Shown: piece by piece, positions 17,098 to 26,219 of the stretch
Layout of the letters: each line of letters opens with the position of its first letter
Position numbering within the stretch: position 1 is the stretch's first letter
From: Pseudomonas sp. GV071
Lineage (GTDB): Bacteria > Pseudomonadota > Gammaproteobacteria > Pseudomonadales > Pseudomonadaceae
Length of the DNA: 64,000 nucleotides
Assembly (NCBI RefSeq): GCF_003050835.1
Contig: NZ_QAOJ01000003.1
Coordinates: 310,001-374,000 of the forward strand
Reading direction: 5' to 3'
Position numbers and translations under genes: made by a program
Notes under the pieces: generated by a model
The model's input: only the letters and a program-made list of their open reading frames with translations
What the model was told of the DNA's origin: nothing
Database searches by the model: none

Positions 17098-18273
17098 ATG
17101 CCCCTCGCACTGATAGTCCTGGCGTTGTCCGCCTTCGCCATTGGCACCACCGAATTCGTCATCATGGGCCTGCTACCCGATGTCGCCGCCGACCTTGGCG
17201 TGTCGATTCCCGGCGCCGGTTGGCTGGTCACCGGTTACGCCCTGGGCGTGGCCATCGGCGCGCCGTTCATGGCCCTGGTGACCGCCAGTTGGCCGCGTAA
17301 AGCCGCGCTGCTGGCGCTGATGAGCATCTTTATTGCCGGCAACCTGTTCTGTGCCCTGGCCACTGACTACAACATGCTGATGCTGGCCCGGGTAATCACT
17401 GCCCTCTGCCACGGCGCCTTCTTCGGTATCGGTTCGGTGGTTGCTGCCAGCCTGGTGCCCGCCAACCGCCGCGCCTCTGCCGTCGCCCTGATGTTCACCG
17501 GTCTGACCCTGGCTAACGTGCTCGGCGTGCCTTTGGGTACCGCCCTCGGCCAAGCCGCCGGCTGGCGCTCACCGTTCTGGGCTGTGACCCTGATTGGCGT
17601 GTTGGCCCTGATCGGTCTGTGGCTGGCCCTGCCGAACCAGAAAGACCAGGAAAAAGCCGATCTGCGCAGCGAACTGCGTGCCATGCGTGGCGCCGGGGTA
17701 TGGCTGGCGCTGAGCACCACGGTGTTCTTCTCGGCCTCGATGTTTGCCCTGTTCACCTACATCGCGCCGCTGCTCGGTGAAGTGACCGGGGTGTCGCCCA
17801 CTGGCGTGACCTGGACCTTGCTGCTGATCGGCCTCGGCCTGACCGTCGGCAACATCCTCGGCGGCAAGCTCGCCGACTGGCGCCTGGGCACCACCATGAC
17901 CGGCGTGTTTATCAGCCTGTCCGTGCTGTCGAGCCTGTTCAGTTTCACCAGTGCCTCGCTGATCCCGGCCGAAATCACCCTGTTCCTCTGGGCGGTGGCC
18001 GCCTTCGCTGCCGTGCCGGCCTTGCAGATCAACGTGATGGCCTTCGGCAAAGACGCGCCGAACCTGGTTTCCACCCTCAACATCGGCGCCTTCAACCTCG
18101 GCAATGCCCTGGGCGCCTGGGTCGGTGGGGTGGTGATCAGCCGTGGCCCCGGCCTCACCCACCTAGCCCTCACCGACGTGCCCCTGGCCGCCGCTGCGCT
18201 GGCTGTGGTGGCGCTGATTGCCACGCAACTGACCGTTTCTGCCCGTAACCAATTGCAGCCGGCGCTCGATTGA
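17098..18273 (+). CDS. pyeM: MFS efflux transporter (DHA1/AraJ type), PyeM-like
   Basis: A 391-residue inner membrane antiporter with 12 predicted helices. The N-terminus ALSAFAIGTTEFVIMGLLPDVA is typical of the AraJ/SotB sugar-and-drug exporter branch, and motif A appears as ALVTASWPRKAALLALM between helices 2 and 3. It is the second gene of the pyeR operon and probably exports the compound or product handled by XenB. The substrate is not known. Confidence 0.87.
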   Translation: MPLALIVLALSAFAIGTTEFVIMGLLPDVAADLGVSIPGAGWLVTGYALGVAIGAPFMALVTASWPRKAALLALMSIFIAGNLFCALATDYNMLMLARVITALCHGAFFGIGSVVAASLVPANRRASAVALMFTGLTLANVLGVPLGTALGQAAGWRSPFWAVTLIGVLALIGLWLALPNQKDQEKADLRSELRAMRGAGVWLALSTTVFFSASMFALFTYIAPLLGEVTGVSPTGVTWTLLLIGLGLTVGNILGGKLADWRLGTTMTGVFISLSVLSSLFSFTSASLIPAEITLFLWAVAAFAAVPALQINVMAFGKDAPNLVSTLNIGAFNLGNALGAWVGGVVISRGPGLTHLALTDVPLAAAALAVVALIATQLTVSARNQLQPALD

Positions 18274-18305
18274 GCCCGGTTGTTCGAACCAAGCCGTACC
18301 CCGCA

Positions 18306-18325
18306 TTGACTGACTAATTAATCAA
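18306..18325. promoter_or_regulatory. AT-rich imperfect palindrome between pyeM and xenB
   Basis: TTGAC-TGACTAATTA-ATCAA is a 20-bp imperfect dyad (TTGA/TCAA ends) in the 75-nt gap before xenB. It could be part of an internal promoter or operator. Confidence 0.3.
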
Positions 18326-18348
18326 CTAACGATCCCGGAGATTTACCC

Positions 18349-19398
18349 ATGGCGACTCTTTTCGACCCTATTACGATTGGCGACCTGCAGCTGAAAAACC
18401 GCATCATCATGGCCCCGCTGACACGCTGCCGCGCCGATGAAGGCCGCGTACCCAACGCGATGATGGCCGAGTACTACGCCCAGCGTTCGTCCGCTGGCCT
18501 GATCCTCAGCGAAGCCACCTCGGTGACCCCGATGGGCGTCGGCTACCCCAACACCCCTGGTATCTGGTCCGACGCTCAGGTGCGTGGCTGGAGCAACATC
18601 ACCAAGGCCGTGCACGCCAACGGCGGCAAGATTTTCCTGCAGCTGTGGCACGTGGGCCGGGTGTCCGACCCGAGCTACCTGGACGGTGAACTGCCGGTAG
18701 CGCCAAGCGCCATCGCGCCAAAAGGCCACGTCAGCCTGGTGCGTCCGCTGAAAGACTTCGTCACCCCGCGCGCCCTGGCCACCGAAGAAATCGCCGACAT
18801 CGTCGAGGCCTACCGTAACGGTGCCGAGAACGCTAAAGCAGCCGGCTTTGACGGTGTGGAAGTGCATGGCGCCAACGGCTACCTGCTCGACCAGTTCCTG
18901 CAAGACAGCACCAACCAGCGCACCGACCAATATGGCGGCGCCATCGAAAACCGCGCCCGACTGATGCTGGAAGTGACCGACGCCGTGTTGTCGGTGTGGG
19001 AACCCGGCCGTGTGGGTGTGCACCTGGCACCGCGTGCCGACAGCCATGACATGGGCGACTCCGACCGCTTGGCCACCTTCGGCTATGTGGCACGCGAACT
19101 GGGCAAACGCGGCATCGCCTTTATCTTCACCCGGGAAAAACTGGCTGACGACAGCATCAGCGCTGAACTGAAAGCAGCCTTCGGCGGTGCCTTCATCGCC
19201 AACGAACGTTTCACCAAAGACAGCGCCAACGCCCTGCTGGCCAGCGGCGGTGCCGACGCGATTGCCTTCGGTATTCCGTTTATCGCCAACCCGGACCTGC
19301 CAGCGCGCCTGGAGCAAGACGCACCGCTGAACGAACCGCACCCGGAAACCTTCTACGGCAGCGGCCCGGTCGGCTATATCGACTACCCACGCCTGTAA
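18349..19398 (+). CDS. xenB: Old yellow enzyme, xenobiotic reductase B
   Basis: A 349-residue FMN ene-reductase using NADPH to reduce electrophilic alkenes, quinones and nitro compounds. Typical stretches are LKNRIIMAPLTRCRA, VHGANGYLLDQFLQ with the catalytic His-x-x-Asn pair near residue 178, and YGGAIENRARL. Length equals XenB/NemA proteins. It is last in the pyeR-pyeM-xenB operon; the preceding ribosome site is GGAG. A REP pair follows. Confidence 0.92.
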   Translation: MATLFDPITIGDLQLKNRIIMAPLTRCRADEGRVPNAMMAEYYAQRSSAGLILSEATSVTPMGVGYPNTPGIWSDAQVRGWSNITKAVHANGGKIFLQLWHVGRVSDPSYLDGELPVAPSAIAPKGHVSLVRPLKDFVTPRALATEEIADIVEAYRNGAENAKAAGFDGVEVHGANGYLLDQFLQDSTNQRTDQYGGAIENRARLMLEVTDAVLSVWEPGRVGVHLAPRADSHDMGDSDRLATFGYVARELGKRGIAFIFTREKLADDSISAELKAAFGGAFIANERFTKDSANALLASGGADAIAFGIPFIANPDLPARLEQDAPLNEPHPETFYGSGPVGYIDYPRL

Positions 19399-19424
19399 CC
19401 CTGCCTGTTAGATAAAAGCAAAAA

Positions 19425-19487
19425 ATCGCGGCTGAAGCCCCTCCCACAGGAATCGAGTATCCCTGTGGGAGGGGCTTCAGCCGCGAT
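19425..19487. repeat. REP pair, CCCCTCCCACA type
   Basis: ATCGCGGCTGAAGCCCC... and its inverse ...GGGGCTTCAGCCGCGAT around 11 nt. Both units are of the same subtype and can form one long hairpin after xenB. Confidence 0.92.
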
Positions 19488-19629
19488 GCTTTTAAGCCCC
19501 GCCTTCGCCCTCGCTTAAATCCCGCCCGCGCCGCTCCGTCCATCCCCTATCAGCATTCCAGCAGGCACCCCGCCTGGATATTGCTAGAATGCCCACCCTC
19601 AATCTGTATGCCGCCGCTGGAGCCGCTTC

Positions 19630-20781
19630 ATGACCGCCGTTTCGTCCACGCTTTCGCCCACGTTGCAATTGGCTTGCGACCTGATCCGCCGCCCTTCGGT
19701 GACCCCGCTGGATGCCGACTGCCAGGCGGTGATGATCGAACGCCTGCGCGCCCTGGGCTTTGCCATCGAGCCGATGCGCATCGAGGATGTGGATAACTTC
19801 TGGGCCACCCATGGCGGCGAAGGTCCGGTGTTGTGCTTCGCCGGCCACACCGACGTGGTGCCGACCGGCCCGTTGCAGGCCTGGCAGCACGCACCGTTCG
19901 ACGCCAAGGTCGATGAAGACGGCATGCTCTGCGGCCGTGGCGCGGCAGACATGAAAGGTAGCCTGGCGTCGATGATCATCGCCGTGGAGCGCTTTGTCGC
20001 CGACCACCCGAACCACAAAGGCCGCATCGCCTTTCTGATCACCAGCGACGAAGAAGGCCCGGCGCACCACGGCACCAAAGCGGTGGTCGAACGCCTGGCA
20101 GCACGTAACGAGCGCCTGGACTGGTGCATCGTCGGCGAGCCGTCGAGCACCACCCTGGTCGGTGACGTGGTGAAAAACGGCCGTCGCGGCTCGCTCGGCG
20201 CCAAGCTCACCGTGCGCGGTGTGCAGGGCCACGTGGCGTACCCACACCTGGCGAAGAACCCGATTCACCTGGCCGCACCGGCCCTCAGCGAACTGGCTGC
20301 CGAGCACTGGGATGACGGCAATGCCTTCTTCCCGCCGACCAGCTTCCAGATCTCCAACCTCAACTCCGGCACCGGCGCCACCAACGTGATTCCGGGCGAT
20401 CTGGAGGCGGTGTTCAACTTCCGTTTCTCCACTGAGTCCACCGTCGAAGGCCTGCAGCAACGGGTCGCCACCATCCTCGATAAACATGGCCTGGACTGGC
20501 ATGTGGAGTGGGCGTTGTCGGGTTTGCCGTTCCTCACCGAACCGGGCGCGCTGCTCGATGCGGTCGCCGCCGGGATCAAGTCGGTGACCGGCCGCGACAC
20601 CACCCCCTCCACCAGCGGCGGCACCTCGGATGGGCGTTTTATCGCCACCCTCGGTACCCAAGTGGTCGAGCTGGGCCCGGTGAATGCCACCATCCACCAG
20701 ATCAACGAGCGGGTGCTGGCCAGCGATCTCGATACCCTCACCGAGATCTACTACCAGACCCTCGTGAACCTGCTCGCCTGA
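19630..20781 (+). CDS. dapE: Succinyl-diaminopimelate desuccinylase
   Basis: A 383-residue di-zinc M20 hydrolase releasing LL-diaminopimelate for lysine and cell-wall synthesis. Metal ligands are in [13 protein letters not shown] (His/Asp), [20 protein letters not shown] (catalytic Glu pair) and the C-terminal NATIHQINE. Full length. Its TGA overlaps the ATG of rlmA, so the two are coupled. A TAGAAT -10-like box lies about 40 nt upstream. Confidence 0.95.
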   Translation: MTAVSSTLSPTLQLACDLIRRPSVTPLDADCQAVMIERLRALGFAIEPMRIEDVDNFWATHGGEGPVLCFAGHTDVVPTGPLQAWQHAPFDAKVDEDGMLCGRGAADMKGSLASMIIAVERFVADHPNHKGRIAFLITSDEEGPAHHGTKAVVERLAARNERLDWCIVGEPSSTTLVGDVVKNGRRGSLGAKLTVRGVQGHVAYPHLAKNPIHLAAPALSELAAEHWDDGNAFFPPTSFQISNLNSGTGATNVIPGDLEAVFNFRFSTESTVEGLQQRVATILDKHGLDWHVEWALSGLPFLTEPGALLDAVAAGIKSVTGRDTTPSTSGGTSDGRFIATLGTQVVELGPVNATIHQINERVLASDLDTLTEIYYQTLVNLLA

Positions 20782-21593
20782 TGCTCGCCTGCCCGATCTG
20801 CAGCGCCCCGCTGCACGCACTGGACAACGGTGTCGCCTGCCCGGCGAACCACCGCTTCGACCGCGCGCGCCAGGGTTACCTGAACCTGTTGCCGGTGCAG
20901 CACAAGAACAGCCGCGACCCTGGCGACAACCAGGCGATGGTTGAAGCCCGCCGGCGCTTCCTCGAAGGCGGCCATTACGCCCCGGTGGCCAAACGTCTGG
21001 CCGAGCTGTTGGCCGAACGTGCGCCGGCGCACTGGCTGGATATCGGTTGCGGCGAAGGCTATTACACCGCCCAGGTGGCTGACGCGTTGCCGCAGGCCGA
21101 TGGCTATGCCCTGGATATTTCCCGCGAGGCGGTGAAGCGCGCGTGCAAACGCAAGCCCGAGCTGACCTGGCTGGTGGCGAGCATGGCACGCATTCCGTTG
21201 CTGGATGCCAGTTGCCAGGCGCTGGTCAGCGTGTTCAGCCCGCTGGACTGGCAGGAAGCCAAACGCGTGCTGAGCCCCGGCGGCGGTTTGCTGCGCATCG
21301 GCCCGACCCGCGAACACCTGATGGAGCTGCGCGAAAAACTCTACGATCAGGTGCGCGACTACAGTGACGACAAACACCTGGCCCTGGTGCCCGACGGCAT
21401 GCGCCACGCCCACAGCGAAGAACTGCGCTTTACCCTGAGCGTCGACAGCGAACAGGCCCGCGCCGACCTGCTGGCGATGACGCCCCACGGCTGGCGCGCC
21501 AGTGCCGAGCGCCGCGAGGCGGTGATTGGTGCGCCCTTAGAGGTCACAGTTTCCATGCGCTACGATTGGTTTCAGTTAGATAGCCAGGCCTAA
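20781..21593 (+). CDS. rlmA: 23S rRNA (guanine-N1)-methyltransferase RlmA
   Basis: A 270-residue methyltransferase acting on G745 of 23S rRNA. The N-terminal zinc site is intact (Cys4, Cys7, Cys20, His24 in CPIC and CPANH). The SAM-binding loop is LDIGCGEGYYT near residue 90, and the family motif FSPLDWQEAKRVLSPGG follows. Start is the ATG overlapping the dapE stop; longer frames upstream are dapE shadow. Confidence 0.9.
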   Translation: MLACPICSAPLHALDNGVACPANHRFDRARQGYLNLLPVQHKNSRDPGDNQAMVEARRRFLEGGHYAPVAKRLAELLAERAPAHWLDIGCGEGYYTAQVADALPQADGYALDISREAVKRACKRKPELTWLVASMARIPLLDASCQALVSVFSPLDWQEAKRVLSPGGGLLRIGPTREHLMELREKLYDQVRDYSDDKHLALVPDGMRHAHSEELRFTLSVDSEQARADLLAMTPHGWRASAERREAVIGAPLEVTVSMRYDWFQLDSQA

Positions 21594-21623
21594 GCGGCTA
21601 TACCCGGATCACGAGAGAACCCC

Positions 21624-22007
21624 ATGCGCCAACCCGATATCGAAATCTACGTAAAAGACGCCGACCACAACGCCATCACCGACTGGTTGAGCGCGGCCCT
21701 GGGCCCATGCTCGGCCTGGCGTCAGCAGGGGCAAACGTACAAATGCACAATTGCCAGCAGCGAAGGAGCGATCCCGGTCACCTGGCTGCCAAAAGCGGTG
21801 GGCAAGTGGAACAGCCTGTTTCTGGAAAGCGACATCACCCCTTGGGACGACGACCTCGCCTGCGCCCGCGCCGCCTTCACCGCGCTGAACGTGGAAGTGC
21901 GCTGTGCACCGGGGGGCTGGAGTGAAGAGGAAGCCGAAGAACAGGCTGATCGCTGGATTCGAATTTCCACCGATGGGGAAGAAGAGATCACCTGGCATAC
22001 CAACTGA
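21624..22007 (+). CDS. Conserved hypothetical protein
   Basis: A 127-residue acidic soluble protein with no signal peptide or membrane segment. It is rich in Trp (eight, including TWLPKAVGKWNSLFLES) and ends in an acidic helix (WSEEEAEEQADRW). It begins 31 nt after rlmA and may be on the same transcript. I do not recognise a characterised family. Confidence 0.75.
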   Translation: MRQPDIEIYVKDADHNAITDWLSAALGPCSAWRQQGQTYKCTIASSEGAIPVTWLPKAVGKWNSLFLESDITPWDDDLACARAAFTALNVEVRCAPGGWSEEEAEEQADRWIRISTDGEEEITWHTN

Positions 22008-22077
22008 CAGCGCCTGGCTTTTGATTTCTGTATTTCAGCAGCCCCGCCGCTCGAGATCGAGCGAGCTAGAGTGATAC

Positions 22078-22173
22078 AAGGCCAAGACGGCCCGGGCAAA
22101 AACGGCTTTTCAAGCGCAGTGGGCTGGTGCCCATGAGCATTGAAAAGCCGTTTTTAACGCAGTAGCGCCGACG
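22078..22173. repeat. Dispersed non-REP repeat, copy A (about 95 bp)
   Basis: Shares AAGGCCA, GCTTTTxAAGCGCAG, TGAGCATTxAAAAGC, ACGCA and GCCG in the same order and near-equal spacing with 51301-51383. The middle contains a long dyad that also acts as a terminator-like hairpin. Confidence 0.7.
22098..22155. terminator. Bidirectional terminator-like hairpin
   Basis: AAAAACGGCTTTTCAA pairs with TTGAAAAGCCGTTTTT around 26 nt holding a second small hairpin. It has A and T tails on both sides, serving the hypothetical gene on the plus strand and the cold-shock gene on the minus strand. It lies inside repeat copy A. Confidence 0.65.
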
Positions 22174-22186
22174 CGCAGCCGATCGG

Positions 22187-22396
22187 TTACCCGCGAACGA
22201 CGTCTTCGGCTTGCGGACCCTTCTGCCCGTCGATTACCGCGAACTCAACGCGATCACCTTCATTCAGGGACCGGTGGCCTTCGCCGCGGATGGCGCGATA
22301 GTGAACGAACACATCGGCGCCACTTTCACGCTGAATGAAGCCATAGCCTTTGGAATCATTGAACCACTTAACGGTTCCAGTCTCGCGTTCAGCCAT
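22187..22396 (-). CDS. Cold-shock domain protein
   Basis: A 69-residue single-stranded nucleic-acid-binding protein of the CspA family. RNP1 is KGYGFI (preceded by KWFNDS) and RNP2 is DVFVHYRAI. The [17 protein letters not shown] loop is closer to the CapB/CspD-like Pseudomonas proteins than to CspA (HFSAI). ATG at 22396 has GGAG 9 nt upstream. A short upstream ORF (22389-22418) overlaps the start. The leader is long, and post-transcriptional control is likely. Confidence 0.9.
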   Translation of the reverse strand: MAERETGTVKWFNDSKGYGFIQRESGADVFVHYRAIRGEGHRSLNEGDRVEFAVIDGQKGPQAEDVVRG

Positions 22397-22418
22397 TACT
22401 ACTTTCTCCAACTCGCAT
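22389..22418 (-). CDS. Nine-codon upstream ORF overlapping the cold-shock gene start
   Basis: ATG at 22418 encodes MRVGESSNG and stops at a TGA just beyond the cold-shock gene's ATG, in another frame. GAGAGG lies 10 nt upstream, and an anti-SD-like CCTC just before it could fold onto it. It might be a regulatory leader or chance. Confidence 0.3.
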   Translation of the reverse strand: MRVGESSNG

Positions 22419-22872
22419 TTTTTTATGTCCTCTCAAGGAGGTATCGACGGATCAGTGGCCACGCCCAACTCCGGGCAGCGCCGGACGTTGCGCAAGCACA
22501 AAGCCTGCCAACGATTTTTTACAGCAGCGCTACACCGCCCGCCGCAGAGCGGCTGGCGCGGCTTTTGTGGATAAGTACGTACGTACGAAATGGCGAGTTT
22601 GCCGGGCCATGATTGTGAGCATCGGTAACATTTCGGTGCAGGCCTCTCGCGAAGGCCCCGTGAGGCAGCAACACGCTTCCCACCTCGTTCACCGTCATCC
22701 CAGCGCACGCTGGGACCCAGAATTTTTAGACCAGCTCTGTCTCCTGCAACACTCTGGATTCCAGCCTGCGCTGGAATGACGGTGGTTTGCCGACCATATG
22801 TCTTTTGCCGGCACGCGGTTGATACGGCAAACTAGCGTCCCCGAGCTGCGGCTCGATTTCGACAGACTCTGT
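22397..22872. other. 476-nt gap: cold-shock leader, 12-bp GTAC palindrome, repeat pair
   Basis: Holds the untranslated leader and promoter region of the cold-shock gene. GTACGTACGTAC (22575-22586) is a self-complementary tract. The right half has an inverted repeat pair. No further gene is supported; in-frame codons before plsB Met 22873 do not look like plsB. Confidence 0.6.
22691..22785. repeat. Inverted pair of the CCCAGCCTGCGCTGGGA element (copy 2 of 3)
   Basis: ACCGTCATCCCAGCGCACGC... and ...GCCTGCGCTGGAATGACGGT face each other. The arms are slightly diverged from the copies at 15911 and 49100. Confidence 0.82.
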
Positions 22873-25356
22873 ATGACCCGTTCCCCGTTTCGCCGCCTTG
22901 TCTTCGGTACCCTGCGCCGCCTCCTCTACTTGTGGGTACGCTCGGAAACCATCAACCAATCCGCCTTCACCCTCAAGCTCGATCGCAGCAAGCCAGTGCT
23001 CTATGTGCTGCAGCAGCCGTCGCTGAGCGATCTGGCGGTGCTCGACAAAGAGTGCACCAAGGCCGGCCTGCCGCGCCCGGTGGTGCCGGTGGCAGTCGGC
23101 GATCTGATCGAGCCGGCGGCGTTTTTCTACCTCAACCCCGAGCCGGGCTGGTTGGGCACGCCGAACAAACCCGGCACCTCCCCCACCCTGGTACGCCTGG
23201 TCAGTGCGCTCAATCAACATGCCGTGGAAGACGCGCAGATCGTGCCGGTCAGCGTGTTCTGGGGCCAGTCGCCGGACCGTGAAACCAGCCCGTGGAAACT
23301 GTTGTTTGCCGACAGTTGGGCGGTGACCGGGCGCCTGCGCCGGCTGGTGAGCATCCTGATCTTGGGGCGCAAGACCCGCGTGCAATTCTCCGCGCCAATC
23401 CACCTGCGTGAGCTGGTGGCGCAGGACAAAGGCCACGAGCGCACCTTGCGCATGGTTCAGCGCATTCTGCGGGTGCACTTTCGCAACCAGCGCGCGGCAG
23501 TGATCGGCCCCGACGTATCGCACCGTCGCAATCTGGTGAAGGGTCTGGTGCATGGGCCGCTGGTGCGTCAGGCGATTGCCGAGGAAGTCGAACGGGAGAA
23601 AATCTCCCCGGAGAAAGCCGAAGCCCTGGCCCTGCGCTACGGCAACGAAATCGCCTCGGACTACACCTACACCGCTATCCGTTTCCTTGAGCTGGTGCTG
23701 AGTTGGTTCTGGAACAAGATCTACGACGGCATCAAGGTCAATCACATCGAAGGCGTGCAGGACGTCGCCCAAGGCCACGAGGTGATTTATGTGCCCTGCC
23801 ACCGCAGCCACATCGACTACCTGTTGCTCTCCTACCTGCTGTTTCGCAACGGCCTGACGCCGCCGCACATCGCTGCCGGCATCAACCTGAACATGCCGGT
23901 GATCGGCAGCCTGCTGCGCCGCGGCGGCGCGTTTTTCATGCGCCGCACGTTCAAGGGCAACCCGCTGTACACCGCAGTGTTCAACGAGTACCTGCACACC
24001 CTGTTCAGCAAAGGTTTTCCGGTCGAGTACTTCGTCGAAGGCGGCCGCTCGCGCACCGGGCGCATGCTGCAGCCGAAGACCGGCATGCTGGCAATCACCC
24101 TGCGCAGCTTCCTGCGTTCCAACCGCCTGCCGGTGGTGTTCGTGCCGGTGTACATCGGCTACGAGCGCGTGCTGGAAGGCCGCACCTACCTCGGTGAGTT
24201 GCGCGGCGCGAGCAAAAAGAAAGAATCGATCTTCGATATTTTCAAAGTCATCGGCGCCCTCAAGCAGCGCTTTGGCAGCGTCTGGGTGAACTTCGGTGAG
24301 CCGATCAAGCTGGCCGAATTCCTCGACAACGACCAGCCCGGCTGGCGTGAACAGGACCTCGGCCCGCAGTACCGCCCAAGCTGGTTGAGCGACACCACCC
24401 ATCGTCTGTCCGAGCGCGTGGCCCAGCACCTCAACGAAGCCGCCGCGGTCAACCCGGTGAACCTGGTAGCGCTGGCCTTGCTGTCGACCAGCAAGCTGGC
24501 CCTGGACGAACGCGCCCTGACCCGCGTGCTCGACCTCTACCTGACCCTGCTGCGCAGCGTGCCCTACTCGCCGCACACCACCCTGCCCGAGGGCGATGGC
24601 CAGGCGCTGATCCAGTACGTGCAAGGCATGAAGCTGTTGGCCGAGCAGAAAGACGCGCTGGGCAAGATCCTTTATCTGGATGAGCAGAACGCCATCCTGA
24701 TGACCTACTACCGCAACAACGTGCTGCACATCTTCGCCCTGCCGGCGCTGCTGGCGAGCTTCTTCCAGAGCAGCGCACGGATGAGCCGCGAACAGATTCT
24801 GCGCTACACCCGAGCGCTGTATCCGTACCTGCAGTCGGAGCTGTTTATCCGCTGGAGCCTGGAAGAACTGGACGCGGTGGTCGACCAATGGCTGGCGGCG
24901 TTCGTCGAGCAAGGCCTGCTGAAGTTCGAAACCGACGTGTACGTGCGCCCGGCACCGAGCTCGCGCAACTTCGTGCTGCTCACCCTGCTGTCGCGCGCGA
25001 TTGCTCAGACCCTGCAACGTTTCTACATGGCCACCGCCCTGTTGCTGAACGCTGGCCAGAACGCGATCAGCGCCGAAGAGTTGGAAGACCTGTGTACGGT
25101 AATGGCCCAGCGCCTGTCGATTCTGCATGGCCTCAACGCCCCGGAGTTCTTCGACAAGAGCCTGTTCCGCCACTTTATCCAGACCCTGTTGGACCAGGGC
25201 GTGCTGCGCCAGGATTCGGCCGGCAAGCTCAGCCACCACCCGATGCTCAGCGAACTGGCCGAAGGTGCTGCCAAGCGCGTGCTGCCAGCGGAGATTCGCC
25301 TGTCTATTCGCCAAGTGGCGATGGACCGCAGCGAAGACGTGGCGGACGGCCTCTGA
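22873..25356 (+). CDS. plsB: Glycerol-3-phosphate 1-O-acyltransferase
   Basis: An 827-residue inner-membrane enzyme that makes lysophosphatidic acid, the first step of phospholipid synthesis. The acyltransferase core lies in the middle: [10 protein letters not shown] (H-x4-D, near residue 311), [25 protein letters not shown] and [10 protein letters not shown]. Start ATG 22873 ([12 protein letters not shown]) is preferred over the in-frame ATG 75 nt upstream. A 64-codon gene follows after 3 nt and a terminator after that. Confidence 0.94.
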   Translation: MTRSPFRRLVFGTLRRLLYLWVRSETINQSAFTLKLDRSKPVLYVLQQPSLSDLAVLDKECTKAGLPRPVVPVAVGDLIEPAAFFYLNPEPGWLGTPNKPGTSPTLVRLVSALNQHAVEDAQIVPVSVFWGQSPDRETSPWKLLFADSWAVTGRLRRLVSILILGRKTRVQFSAPIHLRELVAQDKGHERTLRMVQRILRVHFRNQRAAVIGPDVSHRRNLVKGLVHGPLVRQAIAEEVEREKISPEKAEALALRYGNEIASDYTYTAIRFLELVLSWFWNKIYDGIKVNHIEGVQDVAQGHEVIYVPCHRSHIDYLLLSYLLFRNGLTPPHIAAGINLNMPVIGSLLRRGGAFFMRRTFKGNPLYTAVFNEYLHTLFSKGFPVEYFVEGGRSRTGRMLQPKTGMLAITLRSFLRSNRLPVVFVPVYIGYERVLEGRTYLGELRGASKKKESIFDIFKVIGALKQRFGSVWVNFGEPIKLAEFLDNDQPGWREQDLGPQYRPSWLSDTTHRLSERVAQHLNEAAAVNPVNLVALALLSTSKLALDERALTRVLDLYLTLLRSVPYSPHTTLPEGDGQALIQYVQGMKLLAEQKDALGKILYLDEQNAILMTYYRNNVLHIFALPALLASFFQSSARMSREQILRYTRALYPYLQSELFIRWSLEELDAVVDQWLAAFVEQGLLKFETDVYVRPAPSSRNFVLLTLLSRAIAQTLQRFYMATALLLNAGQNAISAEELEDLCTVMAQRLSILHGLNAPEFFDKSLFRHFIQTLLDQGVLRQDSAGKLSHHPMLSELAEGAAKRVLPAEIRLSIRQVAMDRSEDVADGL

Positions 25357-25359
25357 GCC

Positions 25360-25554
25360 ATGGCCGGCCGCGCCGAGTTCCACCAACAGCACCTCGAGCG
25401 CGCCCGCGCCGAGGCGCAGCGGTTGCTCGCCGAGCGGCCGCGGTTGGGTGGGGCATGGCTGAACTGGGTGGCGGCTGAGCTGTACCAACTGGCGCCGCCT
25501 GCGTACGCCAACATGGTCCGGCGCGAGCTGGAACAGGCGGCCAGCGACGAATAA
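25360..25554 (+). CDS. Small conserved protein coupled to plsB
   Basis: A 64-residue soluble protein, strongly helical and charged (HQQHLERARAEAQRLLAERPRLGG...MVRRELEQA), with Trp-Leu-Asn-Trp in the middle. The ATG is 3 nt after the plsB stop and the gene ends exactly at the operon terminator, so it is real and translated with plsB. No family recognised. It could be a PlsB accessory or simply a co-transcribed protein. Confidence 0.72.
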   Translation: MAGRAEFHQQHLERARAEAQRLLAERPRLGGAWLNWVAAELYQLAPPAYANMVRRELEQAASDE

Positions 25555-25584
25555 AAAAGGGAGCACTGAGTGCTCCCTTTTTTA
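25553..25584 (+). terminator. Rho-independent terminator after plsB operon
   Basis: GGGAGCACT/AGTGCTCCC stem with a minimal loop, flanked by A6 and T6, so it can work in both directions. Confidence 0.93.
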
Positions 25585-25605
25585 TTCGCTCGATCAGATC
25601 AAAGG

Positions 25606-25669
25606 CTCGCGGCTAAAGCCCCTCCCACAGGGTATCGAGGCTCCCTGTGGGAGGGGCTTTAGCCGCGAT
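25606..25669. repeat. REP pair, CCCCTCCCACA type
   Basis: TCGCGGCTAAAGCCCC... and inverse ...GGGGCTTTAGCCGCGA. Both units carry the same TAAAG/CTTTA variant, so the pair is matched base for base. Confidence 0.92.
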
Positions 25670-25681
25670 GCTTTTAACGCT

Positions 25682-26077
25682 TTACCGCGGCAAACGCTGC
25701 TTCCTGCGCAGATCAATCAAGTCCTGCTCGGTGCAGGTCAATGGCGTGGCGCCGGTCAGGTCATAGCAGCGCTGCCCGAACTGCATCGGCCAGTAGATGA
25801 TCGCGAACGGTGGCCAGAAGATCGAGCCGACGCGAAAACGTGCGCGCAGTTTGCCTTCTTGCAGCACGGCGCCGCTGTCATCGGTCAGTTTGTAGGGGAT
25901 GCCGCCAGCCGAGCTCCAGGCGAATGGGCGGGTTTTCACAAAGCCCTCGCTGTACTGCGTCTCGCGTTTGTAGATTTCGACTTTGCTGTGTTCAGGCAGC
26001 TTGAAATAGGCGGCGGTGGAGCAACCACTCACCAGAGCGGCCAGCGCCAGCGCGCCGGCAATACGGGAAAACTTCAT
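25682..26077 (-). CDS. Small lipoprotein, conserved hypothetical
   Basis: 131 residues with a lipobox (ALVSGCS, Cys19). The mature part has VEIYKRETQYSEGFVKTRPFAWSSAGGIPYKLTDD, a hydrophobic FWPPFAIIYWPMQFG stretch and two Cys (RCYDL, LTCTEQD) for a likely disulfide. No family I can name. It is alone between the plsB operon and mdaB. Confidence 0.78.
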   Translation of the reverse strand: MKFSRIAGALALAALVSGCSTAAYFKLPEHSKVEIYKRETQYSEGFVKTRPFAWSSAGGIPYKLTDDSGAVLQEGKLRARFRVGSIFWPPFAIIYWPMQFGQRCYDLTGATPLTCTEQDLIDLRRKQRLPR

Positions 26078-26219
26078 TGCGGGGGAATGTCCTTATACGC
26101 ACGTCTGAACGCCGCCCGAAGTGGCAGCGGGCGCGCATAGTGCCTGCTGAGCTGGCGTTATGCCAGCCACGTTGGTCGGTTCATTCCCCACACTGAGAGC
26201 CAGGTCGCAGCGCTCTGGC

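Noticed and set aside
22726..25566. 946-codon minus-strand open frame opposite plsB
   Set aside because: Third-position GC bias produces long antisense frames; the sequence is Gln/Val/His-rich without any family signature.
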